NCBI GenBank assembly: GCA_050116035.1
Contig: JASFPJ010000187.1
Span: forward strand, 1 to 6,616
From: SOIA01 sp050116035
Lineage (GTDB): Bacteria > Acidobacteriota > Aminicenantia > Aminicenantales > Aminicenantaceae
DNA length: 6,616 bases
Direction of reading: 5' to 3'
Position 1 is the first letter of the stretch, and the number at the start of each line of letters is the position of its first letter. The translations under genes and the position numbers were made by a program. This document shows, in pieces, positions 1 to 6,305 of this stretch. The notes beneath the pieces are model-generated. The model saw nothing but the letters and a program-made list of their open reading frames with translations. It had not been told where the DNA came from and did not search any database.

Positions 1-460
1 ATCTGGCAAGGAAGAGGCTTTGATTCAGTTTCCACGATACCGAAATCCCACCATGGCGCTCTCTCCCAATGGCAAAAAGTTGGCTTTAATGATGCGTGAA
101 AAAGAGAACCTTAGGGTACTGAAGGTGATTTCTTTTGACAAAAAAGAGGCGATTGAAATTTATTGATTTACTCAGGAAATGGGGCAAAATGCGATTATCG
201 ATATGGATTGGTCTCCTGATGGCCGTTTTATTTATTTTTAGAAACAGAGATTAGATTCTGAATGGAACAAATGGGATTTGTTGCGAATTTCTGCAAAAGG
301 CGGCAATCCTCAAAAGCTGGATTTAACTATGAACAGATTTCATCATTTGAGTGTTCATTCCAATGGAAAGCGGATAACGTTTACTTCTGTGAATGACAAG
401 AATATTCCATCTGAAATTTGGGCCATGCGAAACTTAATTTTGTCTTCGGAACATAAATAA
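1..460 (+). pseudogene. 3' remnant of a PD40/TolB-like β-propeller protein, two in-frame stops
   Basis: Reading frame 2 from base 2 gives a continuous propeller-like sequence to the TAA at 458-460, interrupted by TGA at 164-166 and TAG at 239-241 with no frameshift. Three propeller strand motifs are visible: ALSPNGKKLALMM before the first stop, DWSPDGRFIYF just before the second, and VHSNGKRITFTS after it. The end, SEIWAMRNLI, matches the position and pattern of the end of the intact propeller protein at 3777-6032 (YEHWVLENFL), so the two are probably paralogues. The 5' part lies outside the window. The 60-residue open frame starting at ATG 278 is only the piece after the second stop and has no good ribosome site, so I do not call it a gene. 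Neighbouring genes use normal stops, so decay is more likely than recoding. A sequencing error at both sites is possible but less likely. Confidence 0.8.
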
Positions 461-470
461 AGTAAAGTTC

Positions 471-521
471 AAATAATGGGGAAATAATGGAGTCAAATCT
501 TTATATTTGATTTTTGATATT
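471..521 (+). repeat. Interspersed repeat, copy 1 (hairpin TCAAAT-ATTTGA)
   Basis: Bases 481-521 match 6039-6079 at 37 of 41 positions, including an unbroken core of 22 bases. The core contains an inverted repeat, TCAAAT (493-498), six-base loop, ATTTGA (505-510). It is preceded by a near-perfect tandem pair of an 11-base unit: AAATAATGGGG at 471-481 and AAATAATGGAG at 482-492. Both copies lie just downstream of a propeller gene in the same orientation. The look (a G-rich run, then a short AT hairpin) resembles the palindromic units found near REP-associated tyrosine transposases. That assignment comes from memory of such elements and is not proven here. Confidence 0.7.
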
Positions 522-533
522 AATATGCGTTAT

Positions 534-564
534 GGGGGCAGACATATTACATGGGGCTGCCCCC
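534..564 (+). terminator. GC-rich hairpin, possible terminator or part of the repeat element
   Basis: GGGGGCAG (534-541) pairs perfectly with CTGCCCCC (557-564) across a 15-base loop. The following bases (TTAAATATTTCC) are AT-rich but not a clean T-run, so intrinsic termination is only possible. It sits 74 bases after the stop of the broken propeller gene and directly after the repeat at 471-521. It could equally be the far arm of that mobile repeat. The second repeat copy is also followed by a strong hairpin, but of different sequence. Confidence 0.45.
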
Positions 565-682
565 TTAAATATTTCCTATCTCCATAATCGGTGTTGTTAG
601 AAAATCGGATTAAACTTTCTCTTTCTATCTAGATGTAGTTTGTAAAGGGACACAGCCCTCCCTGCACTCCTTCATCAAATCT

Positions 683-715
683 CAACACGATTACAACACA
701 AACTCAACAAATTTT
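683..715. promoter_or_regulatory. Three 11-bp phased direct repeats, candidate OmpR-family operator
   Basis: CAACAC at 683-688, CAACAC at 694-699 and CAACAA at 705-710 are each separated by exactly five bases, giving an 11-bp period. Hexamer-N5-hexamer repeats on one face of the helix are the known architecture of sites for OmpR/PhoB-type winged-helix regulators (PhoB, CpxR and PhoP boxes), and the operon downstream encodes such a regulator. TATTAT at 722-727 begins 11 bases after the last hexamer, a PhoB-box-like spacing from a -10 element. Bases 687-704 recur at 3673-3690 with 15 of 18 matches, upstream of the propeller gene. The repeats are visible in the sequence. Binding and self-regulation are inferred. 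Confidence 0.45.
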
Positions 716-760
716 CTCCAATATTATTTTATTATTTAAATGCATATGGTGCTGGTTTAT

Positions 761-787
761 TTGACTTTACAGGCTGTCCGTTATATT
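761..787 (+). promoter_or_regulatory. Candidate σ70-type promoter for the kinase operon
   Basis: TTGACT (761-766) and TATATT (782-787) resemble -35 and -10 hexamers, with a short 15-base spacer. This would start transcription about 60 bases before the kinase ATG. The spacing is not ideal and the region is AT-rich, so a chance match is possible. The alternative is the TATTAT at 722-727 combined with the phased repeats. Confidence 0.25.
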
Positions 788-855
788 TTTTGAGGCAGGG
801 AACACGTATCGGATATTAAACAAGCTGAATCAAACAGGGGAAGGATTTAGCCTCA

Positions 856-2988
856 ATGCGTATCAAATTGAGCTGGCAAAAGAGGGCCATCGTTATATTT
901 GTCTCTGCCATACTCATTTTAAGCATCATCCTATTCATCCTTGCCATCAGGGAAGCCGATAGGGAAAAGTTTCTGCGAGAAAGAGAAATACTCGAGGAAC
1001 AGGAGAGGTGTGTAGCGCTGCTTCTTGATCAGATGGAGGCACTATTATCGGATGTTGAGGGGAGAGTTGGGATCCTTTTGGGGGACATTCAGGACCAGCC
1101 AGACCAGGCCATTCTGAAGAAAGCTTTCCAAGAAACGCTGGAGGAAGAAGAGCTTCTGAGAGAATTATTCTGGGTGAACAAAAACAACGAGGTGATTTTT
1201 CCTGCCGGAGAATCTCGTTTTCTTCTGGAAAGTAACGAGATAGAGAAAGCGGCCAAGAGTCTTCCCCGGCTCGAGGGTAACTCTCTCTTTCAAAAGGCAG
1301 AAGCCTATGAATTCGAACAAAAAGATTATACCCAGGCCATAGATTCTTATCGAAAACTCATGGAGACTGAGTCCGATAAATCCTCAAGGGCTCTGCTGAT
1401 GAATCGAATCGGGCGGTGCTATGTAAAGTTCGGGGAGCCTCTCAAAGCCGTGAGAGTATATCAAACAATAGCCAGCCAGTATCCGGATGAGCTCAGTGCG
1501 GATGGAATTCCCCTGGGAATTATTGCCCAATACCAGATAGGGAATATTTACGCGGGAAAGAAAAGAAAGAAGGAAGAAGTCGCAGCATTTCTCGACCTCT
1601 ATGATGACCTCTTGCATACCAGATGGCCGCTCACAAAATCCCAATTTCACTTCTATCTCGATAAAGCCACAGAGGGGATTCAAGCCGGCCTGGGAGACAT
1701 GGCAACAGAAGAAGTTCTGGATTTTAAGGCCCGATGGAAGAATTTAAAGCAGGTAGAAAGAAAGCAATTGCAAAGGATGAGGCAAAGAGAGGACTTGGTC
1801 AAGGAAGTTATTACCCTGATTAAATCAAGAAAATCAGAGGCGAGTATCAAAGATAGAAAATTTGTGCGGTTTTCAGCATCTGTAGGAAAAGAAACCTATT
1901 TTGTTTCCTTTGCTCAGGTCAATCCAGATTCCCTTTTGTGTTTTACGGTCGATCTCAAAATCCTGGCCCAAAAGCACATCTCTCAACTCTTAGAGAGGAT
2001 TCCCCTGAGGAGTGACTGGCACGTCCAGATTGTGAATGAATATGGAAATGTGGTTTCAGGGAAAGATATCGAGGATCAGTCTCATCCAGCTCCCCGCCTG
2101 ACTTATTCTGAAGACTTTGAGGAAGATTATCCTCCCTGGAGAATCAATGTGTATTTGAGAAATCCCGGTTCTGCCGAAAGACAGTTCAATTTCCGCCGCA
2201 ATATTTATATCCTGACTGTAGCCGTGGTGATGGCAGCCCTTCTTTTTGGAGGCTTTTTTGCCATACGGAGCACGGCCAAGGAGCTGGAACTGGCGAAGCT
2301 GAAATCCGAGTTTGTCTCCACCGTTTCTCATGAATTCAGGACTCCTTTGACATCCATTCGCTATCTTGCAGACCTGCTCCGGAGAGGACGGGTGAAGGGA
2401 GAGGAGAGAAGGCAGGAGTATTTTGAGACCATATCCAGTGAGGGCGAACGTTTGAGCCGGTTGATCGAAAACATCCTTGATTTTTCGAAAATTGAAGCCG
2501 GGATGAAAGAATATCAATTCGAAAAGACGGATGTGGCTGCACTGGTGAAGAATGTCGCCTCCAGATTTAAAGAGCACGCAAAGGGAAAAGAGTATGCCTT
2601 AAAAACAGAGATATCCGGCCGAATGCCGGGTATTCCTGCGGATGAAGAAGCGATCTCCAGAGCGCTGGACAACCTGCTCGATAACGCCATCAAGTACTCA
2701 GGCAAGAAACCCAGGATCTTTCTCCGGGCCTGGTCTTCTGAGAGAAATATATTTATGGAAGTCGAGGATAATGGAGTGGGTATCAGCAAGGAGGATCAAA
2801 AGCAGGTCTTTAAAAAATTCTACCGCTCCAACCGGGTGGAGGAAAGGATGGTCAGAGGAAGTGGAATAGGGCTCACCATCGTGGAACATATCGTCCGTGT
2901 CCACAGAGGTGAAGTGCTGTTGGAGAGCGCCATCGGGAAAGGAACAAAAGTGACCATCAAGCTCCCAATCAAAAGGGAGGAGGATTAG
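856..2988 (+). CDS. Membrane sensor histidine kinase with a TPR-like extracytoplasmic domain
   Basis: This 710-residue protein autophosphorylates on a histidine and passes the phosphate to a partner regulator, very likely the next gene. Two membrane helices are seen, at about 11-31 and 449-470, leaving roughly 415 residues outside. That part begins with a helical stretch (32-100) and a segment FWVNKNNEVIFPAG (105-118). Three TPR-like repeats follow (about 141-171, 177-210, 221-253), then a Cache/PAS-like segment (about 335-435; fold inferred). No HAMP domain is apparent, since only about 16 residues separate helix 2 from the DHp domain. Kinase motifs are complete: H box SHEFRTPLTS with His492 and adjacent Glu493, N box DNLLDNAIKYS (605-615), G1 EDNGVGIS (637-644), F box FKKFYR (652-657), G2 RGSGIGLTIV (667-676). 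The ATG is preceded by GGGGAAGGA. The kinase call is firm; the signal it senses is unknown. Confidence 0.95.
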   Translation: MRIKLSWQKRAIVIFVSAILILSIILFILAIREADREKFLREREILEEQERCVALLLDQMEALLSDVEGRVGILLGDIQDQPDQAILKKAFQETLEEEELLRELFWVNKNNEVIFPAGESRFLLESNEIEKAAKSLPRLEGNSLFQKAEAYEFEQKDYTQAIDSYRKLMETESDKSSRALLMNRIGRCYVKFGEPLKAVRVYQTIASQYPDELSADGIPLGIIAQYQIGNIYAGKKRKKEEVAAFLDLYDDLLHTRWPLTKSQFHFYLDKATEGIQAGLGDMATEEVLDFKARWKNLKQVERKQLQRMRQREDLVKEVITLIKSRKSEASIKDRKFVRFSASVGKETYFVSFAQVNPDSLLCFTVDLKILAQKHISQLLERIPLRSDWHVQIVNEYGNVVSGKDIEDQSHPAPRLTYSEDFEEDYPPWRINVYLRNPGSAERQFNFRRNIYILTVAVVMAALLFGGFFAIRSTAKELELAKLKSEFVSTVSHEFRTPLTSIRYLADLLRRGRVKGEERRQEYFETISSEGERLSRLIENILDFSKIEAGMKEYQFEKTDVAALVKNVASRFKEHAKGKEYALKTEISGRMPGIPADEEAISRALDNLLDNAIKYSGKKPRIFLRAWSSERNIFMEVEDNGVGISKEDQKQVFKKFYRSNRVEERMVRGSGIGLTIVEHIVRVHRGEVLLESAIGKGTKVTIKLPIKREED
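2976..2983 (+). promoter_or_regulatory. Ribosome binding site of the response regulator inside the kinase gene end
   Basis: GGAGGAGG lies within the last codons of the kinase gene, seven bases before the regulator ATG at 2991. The strong site and the 2-base gap between genes support co-transcription and coupled translation of kinase and regulator. Confidence 0.8.
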
Positions 2989-2990
2989 GA

Positions 2991-3671
2991 ATGGATAAGA
3001 TCTTGATCGTTGAAGACGATAAGGCCATTCTGATGGGCCTCAAAGATGACCTGGAGTTCGAAGGCTTTAAAGTCTCGACCGCTGAAAACGGCAAAGAGGG
3101 ATTAAATAAGGCTATGGGCCAGGTCTATCAGCTGATCATTCTGGACATCCTGCTGCCTGAATTGAACGGATTTGAAGTCTGCAAGAAACTGAGGGATGCG
3201 GGCATCCGCACGCCGATTCTGATGCTCACTGCCGCAAAGACTGAAGAGATGGACAAAGTGATGGGCTTGGAGATGGGAGCGGATGACTATGTAACCAAGC
3301 CCGTGGGATCGCGGGAACTGGTGGCAAGAGTCAAGGCGATTTTAAGAAGAGTCAGGGAGAAAGAAGAGATTCAAGATTCCTACGAGTTTGGCGATATATC
3401 GGTTAATTTCAAAAGCCATGAGGTCAGAAAACGAGGCGACAAACTCCATTTGACGGCTCTGGAGTTCAAGCTTCTCAAGTTCTTCATCGAGCACAGGGGA
3501 GAGGTGGTCTCCAGGGATGACCTTCTTGATGAAGCGTGGGGCGACGCCATTGTTTCACCGCGGACCATCGACCCCCACATCGTTCATCTCAGAAAAAAGA
3601 TTGAAAATGATTTCTCCGATCCGCAGTACATCATTAGTGTCAGAGGAGTGGGGTACAAATTTGAGGGCTGA
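2991..3671 (+). CDS. OmpR/PhoB-family response regulator transcription factor
   Basis: The protein has 226 residues, normal for the family. The receiver domain (about 1-120) has the acidic pair in IVEDD (Glu8, Asp9, Asp10), the phosphorylated Asp52 in LIILDILLPELNG, the switch Thr80 (MLTA) and Lys103 (VTKP). The residue after KP is Val rather than the common Phe, a small deviation. The C-terminal winged-helix DNA-binding domain (about 130-226) shows LTALEFKLLKFF, the recognition helix region RTIDPHIVHLRKKIE (191-205) and the closing wing SVRGVGYKF (217-225). It starts 2 bases after the kinase stop with a strong ribosome site, so the two form a cognate pair in one operon. Its likely targets include the 11-bp phased repeats at 683-715 and 3680-3712; this is inference. 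The family call is secure; the regulon is unknown. Confidence 0.96.
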   Translation: MDKILIVEDDKAILMGLKDDLEFEGFKVSTAENGKEGLNKAMGQVYQLIILDILLPELNGFEVCKKLRDAGIRTPILMLTAAKTEEMDKVMGLEMGADDYVTKPVGSRELVARVKAILRRVREKEEIQDSYEFGDISVNFKSHEVRKRGDKLHLTALEFKLLKFFIEHRGEVVSRDDLLDEAWGDAIVSPRTIDPHIVHLRKKIENDFSDPQYIISVRGVGYKFEG

Positions 3672-3712
3672 AACAATCGCAACACAAACTTATTCTAAAC
3701 TCAATGCGGTCT
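3669..3712. promoter_or_regulatory. Second candidate operator, upstream of the TPR-propeller gene
   Basis: CAACACAAACT at 3680-3690 is identical to 694-704 of the operator upstream of the kinase, and the match extends to 15 of 18 bases (3673-3690 against 687-704). In the first site CAACAC-AAACT is followed at once by CAACAA. Here an extra 11-base unit, TATTCT-AAACT (3691-3701), comes first and is followed by CAATGC (3702-3707). The 11-bp phase is therefore kept, and AAACTCAA is also shared (700-707 and 3697-3704). The site starts at the regulator stop codon and ends 64 bases before the propeller ATG. No convincing -10/-35 pair is seen next to it, so it could act with read-through transcription or an atypical promoter. 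Confidence 0.38.
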
Positions 3713-3743
3713 TAACCCTTTGCCGGAAAATTTTTGTTACCAT

Positions 3744-3769
3744 CCTCCTGAAAACTTATTTCCAGGAGG
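3744..3769 (+). promoter_or_regulatory. Hairpin enclosing the Shine-Dalgarno sequence of the TPR-propeller gene
   Basis: CCTCCTG (3744-3750) is perfectly complementary to CAGGAGG (3763-3769) across a 12-base loop. The second arm contains the ribosome site AGGAGGT (3764-3770), which lies six bases before the ATG at 3777. In the mRNA this stem would hide the ribosome site, so the gene may be under translational control or need an unfolding event. The pairing is visible. Its use is inferred: a seven-base stem could also arise by chance against a purine-rich site. Confidence 0.45.
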
Positions 3770-3776
3770 TTAAATC

Positions 3777-6032
3777 ATGAGACAAAAAAGAATTTTCGCC
3801 TGGGTGCTGGGAATTATCCTGGTCGCTTTCTCGCTTGTTCTCCAACAGGAAGCATTGCCACAGCAGTCGGCTGAGCAGCTCTATGAGGCAGCCCTGCTTA
3901 AGAAAAATGCTGACGGAGATTTGGAAGGGGCGATCGAGATTTTCCGCAAGATTGTTGCCAGGTTCCCGGAAGAGAGAAACGTGGCTGCCAAAGCCCAGCT
4001 TCAAATCGGTATGTGTTATGAGAAGTTAGGGCAGAAGAACGCGAAATTGGCTCAGGAAGCTTTCCAGAAGGTTATAGAAAATTATCCTGATCAGCATGAA
4101 GTTGTGAAGAATGCCCGTAAACGGTTGAGGGCAACAGAAGCTGTTGAGACTACGGGTATGACCTTCAAAAAAATAGACATCGATGAAATCGGAAAAACAC
4201 ACCAAGCTCGGCTGTCTCCAGACGGGACAAAAATGCTCTATATTCATGTGCAAGACAAAAAGCCGCGTTACAGCATCAGTGTCATGGATTTATCCTCTGG
4301 GAAAAGTCAGATTCTGGTAGAAGGTATCAGTTATGGAAACAATATCATGTTCGAATGGTCTCCTGACGCTAAGAAAGTCGTTTACAGAAACCAGAAGAAA
4401 GGATTCAGCGTGATTGATTCAGGTGGGGGAGTGCCAGAAGTGATCTGGTCCTCTTCTGACAAAGACACCATCCTTTATCCTCTGGATTGGTCATTCGATA
4501 ATCGTCATATCCTGGCCGCTATCATCAACAAGACAGAGGCAACATTGCGTTTCGTCATTCTGCCTGCGAAAGGTGGTGAACCCTACACCATTGTCTCAGG
4601 TGATCTAAAAGAGATTGAAGAACTTGCCAGATTCTCCCCTGACGGAAAGTATATAGTCGGCACTAAAATTAAAGAGAGCAACACAGATATCTATATTTGG
4701 CCTGTTAAAGGAGGGAAAGAGATCCAGGTCACAGACCACCCGGCCGAGGATCAGTCCCCCTTCTGGTCGCCTGATGGAAAATTCATCGTTTTTCTTAGCG
4801 ACCGGGCAAAGACTAGGGACCTCTGGGCCATTCCCATGGACGGACCAAATCCTGCAGGTGCTCCAATGCGTATCAGGCGGAATCTGGAAAAAAACACCCT
4901 GCTTATGGACTTAACTCCTGGCGGAAAGCTTGCTCTATTGGTTCTTGCTTCGGGCGAAGTACCTCCTGACCTTTTTGTTTTACATGTGGATCCTGTTACA
5001 AGGGAAGCACTTGGACAGTTTCAACCTTTTGCCAAATACCCCACACAGCATTCCATGTCGCGATGTTCGCCCGATGGGATGCGTGTCGCTTACACCTCAC
5101 GTAAAGGAAACATCCAGCTTCCAGAAATATTCGTCAGTTCAGGGGATGAAAAGGAAGATATGCAAATCCCTGTCGGCAACTACTTTGTTGGCAATGTCGA
5201 ATGGGCGAGGGATGGAAAACACCTGATTTTTCCAGGGCTCCTGAGCCGGAATGGGGATGCCGGAATCTTCCGAGTTTCGCTTGACGATCACAAAATTGAA
5301 CCACTCCATTTGGAAAAAAGGTCTGAAAGGAGCCTCAAAGGGATGCTCATTAATCTCAGGTGGCTGCCGCGGGCAGGCAAATTTGTGTTCGAGAAGTTTG
5401 TTGAAGTGAATAAAAGAGAATTATACACAATGGATAAGGAAGGTAAAAACATTCAACTTGTTGCTGACAAAGTTACAACCAGATACTGGACATGGCCTTC
5501 CCCGGACGGCAGGTATGTGGCTTACAGAAATGGACAAAACCTTGAACTGTTATCCCTTACAGACAACCCTTCAATAACTCTTGCTAGATTCCCGGAAGGA
5601 GAACACATAGAAGGACTTGCCTGGTCTCTTGATGGCCAGAATATCGCCTGGAACGAAAGCAAACAGCTAAAGGTGTATTCAATTGACGAGGGATCGTTGA
5701 GAACTCTGGTTGAAGCTGATGAGAACCAGAAGATCAGCGGCATGGGCTGGTCATGGTCGCCTAATGTGGCATGGTCTCCTGACGGAAGGAAGATCGCCTA
5801 TGTGTTGAACGAGGCTTTGGATGAATCTGATGCACGATCAGAGCTTTGGATTATCCCTGCTGAAGGTGGAATTCCTAAGAAAATCGCCGATGCCCCTTCC
5901 AGCCATCCAGTGATTGATAGTGTGATATGGCATTCAAACGGAAAAATGATTTTTGCAACTGGACTTCCAGGGAAAGATGTAAGTGTACAGTATGAGCACT
6001 GGGTGCTGGAGAATTTCCTCCCCAAGAAATAA
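3777..6032 (+). CDS. Exported TPR and PD40 (TolB-like) β-propeller protein
   Basis: This 751-residue protein has an N-terminal signal peptide: basic RQKR at 2-5, a hydrophobic core at about 6-22, and cleavage probably near residues 28-32. It probably acts in the periplasm or at the cell surface. Two TPR-like repeats follow (about 31-64 and 70-104, with IGMCYEKLG at 77-85). From about 125 to the end come about twelve propeller strand motifs of the SPDGxxIxF type, among them LSPDGTKMLYI (146), WSPDAKKVVY (194), FSPDGKYIVG (286), WSPDGKFIVF (330), CSPDGMRVAY (430), PSPDGRYVAY (574) and WSPDGRKIAY (666). This suggests two fused propellers or one large one. No catalytic motif is seen, so a binding or scaffold role is most likely. 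The start is fixed by AGGAGGT six bases upstream. It follows the kinase-regulator pair by 105 bases and ends like the broken paralogue at 1-460. The precise function is unknown. Confidence 0.92.
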   Translation: MRQKRIFAWVLGIILVAFSLVLQQEALPQQSAEQLYEAALLKKNADGDLEGAIEIFRKIVARFPEERNVAAKAQLQIGMCYEKLGQKNAKLAQEAFQKVIENYPDQHEVVKNARKRLRATEAVETTGMTFKKIDIDEIGKTHQARLSPDGTKMLYIHVQDKKPRYSISVMDLSSGKSQILVEGISYGNNIMFEWSPDAKKVVYRNQKKGFSVIDSGGGVPEVIWSSSDKDTILYPLDWSFDNRHILAAIINKTEATLRFVILPAKGGEPYTIVSGDLKEIEELARFSPDGKYIVGTKIKESNTDIYIWPVKGGKEIQVTDHPAEDQSPFWSPDGKFIVFLSDRAKTRDLWAIPMDGPNPAGAPMRIRRNLEKNTLLMDLTPGGKLALLVLASGEVPPDLFVLHVDPVTREALGQFQPFAKYPTQHSMSRCSPDGMRVAYTSRKGNIQLPEIFVSSGDEKEDMQIPVGNYFVGNVEWARDGKHLIFPGLLSRNGDAGIFRVSLDDHKIEPLHLEKRSERSLKGMLINLRWLPRAGKFVFEKFVEVNKRELYTMDKEGKNIQLVADKVTTRYWTWPSPDGRYVAYRNGQNLELLSLTDNPSITLARFPEGEHIEGLAWSLDGQNIAWNESKQLKVYSIDEGSLRTLVEADENQKISGMGWSWSPNVAWSPDGRKIAYVLNEALDESDARSELWIIPAEGGIPKKIADAPSSHPVIDSVIWHSNGKMIFATGLPGKDVSVQYEHWVLENFLPKK

Positions 6033-6079
6033 GGGGGAGAAATAAGGGGGTCAAATCTTTATATTTGATTTCTGAAATT
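6025..6079 (+). repeat. Interspersed repeat, copy 2, with a tandem duplication across the stop codon
   Basis: Bases 6039-6079 match 481-521 at 37 of 41 positions, including the hairpin TCAAAT (6051-6056), six-base loop, ATTTGA (6063-6068). In front is an exact tandem duplication of AGAAATAAGGGGG (6025-6037 and 6038-6050). The first unit includes the last lysine codon and the TAA stop (6030-6032) of the propeller gene, so the repeat may have supplied the end of that reading frame. Copy 1 also has a doubled unit (11 bases) in the same place, so the doubling seems to belong to the element. Confidence 0.7.
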
Positions 6080-6098
6080 GGGGACAGTTCCCAATTTC
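6074..6098 (+). repeat. Strong hairpin, GGGACAG type, adjoining the repeat
   Basis: GAAATTGGG (6074-6082) pairs perfectly with CCCAATTTC (6090-6098) across a seven-base loop. It begins inside the end of the repeat copy and lies 42 bases after the propeller stop. There is no T-run after it, so an intrinsic terminator is not clear, although it may stabilise the transcript end. The GGGGACAGTTCCC core resembles palindromes seen beside REP-type elements; this likeness is from memory. Confidence 0.6.
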
Positions 6099-6104
6099 TC
6101 TATG

Positions 6105-6131
6105 ATATTGCCACGCCTCGCCCGCAATGAC
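6105..6131. repeat. REP-like interspersed element (GTCATTGCGxGCGAGGCGTGGCAAT type)
   Basis: Read on the minus strand, this stretch starts TGTCATTGCGGGCGAGGCG and continues TGGCAATA. It resembles the common dispersed bacterial repeat that begins GTCATTGCGAG and ends GGCAATC. ATTGC (6107-6111) and GCAAT (6124-6128) form its inverted ends. Only one copy is in the window, so the call rests on resemblance alone. Confidence 0.45.
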
Positions 6132-6305
6132 ACAAAAAGGAGCTCTAACGTCTTATAGTGAACATTTGTTGACTTGACAATCCTTCCAACGTCTACTTCT
6201 GTTGATATTTTTCCAAAGAGCGTCTGGATCAAAGATAGCCTTTTATAAGGGGTGTATGTCTGCAAGCCTCCTTCCTGGCACGATTTTCGAGTCATCCCTG
6301 CTGCC
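6132..6305. other. Spacer before the IS91-type transposase
   Basis: I see no gene here. A weak promoter-like pair, TTGACT (6169-6174) and TCTACT (6192-6197) with a 17-base spacer, could serve the transposase but fits the consensus poorly. The left end of the IS91-type element should lie in this stretch, but I cannot place it. TCCCTG (6295-6300) and CAGGGA (6310-6315) form a six-base stem around the transposase start codon, and CTGCCATGGCAG (6301-6312) is itself a perfect palindrome. Confidence 0.35.

Larger units (their letters stand above)
461..855. other. Intergenic region between the broken propeller gene and the kinase operon
   Basis: This 395-base stretch is AT-rich and I see no credible gene in it. 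From left to right it holds a repeat element (471-521), a GC-rich hairpin (534-564), a featureless stretch (565-682), three 11-bp phased CAACAC-type repeats (683-715), and candidate promoter hexamers at 722-727 and 761-787. The last bases form the ribosome site of the kinase gene. GGGGAAGGA at 837-845 is purine rich and sits about 10 bases before the ATG at 856. Confidence 0.7.

Noticed and set aside
164..241. Stop-codon recoding (TGA and TAG read as amino acids) in the left propeller gene
   Set aside because: Two different stops would both need suppression, the neighbouring genes are intact with standard stops, and no selenocysteine- or pyrrolysine-type hairpin is evident. Decay is simpler.
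278..460. A 60-residue open frame starting at ATG 278 as a small gene
   Set aside because: It is in frame with, and continues, the propeller sequence upstream of the TAG at 239-241, and it has no good ribosome site. It is the tail of the pseudogene.
2056..2577. A 173-residue antisense open frame inside the kinase gene
   Set aside because: It is antisense to conserved kinase motifs (membrane helix, H box), lacks a recognisable domain, and is explained as a shadow of the real coding frame.
3517..3780. An 87-residue frame overlapping the end of the regulator and the leader
   Set aside because: Its first part lies out of frame over the conserved winged helix, and its second part is the leader with the operator-like repeats. 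It has no domain signature.
6169..6197. TTGACT/TCTACT as a promoter for the transposase
   Set aside because: The spacing is good, but the -10 matches only four of six consensus bases and there is no supporting context. It is mentioned only in the spacer entry.
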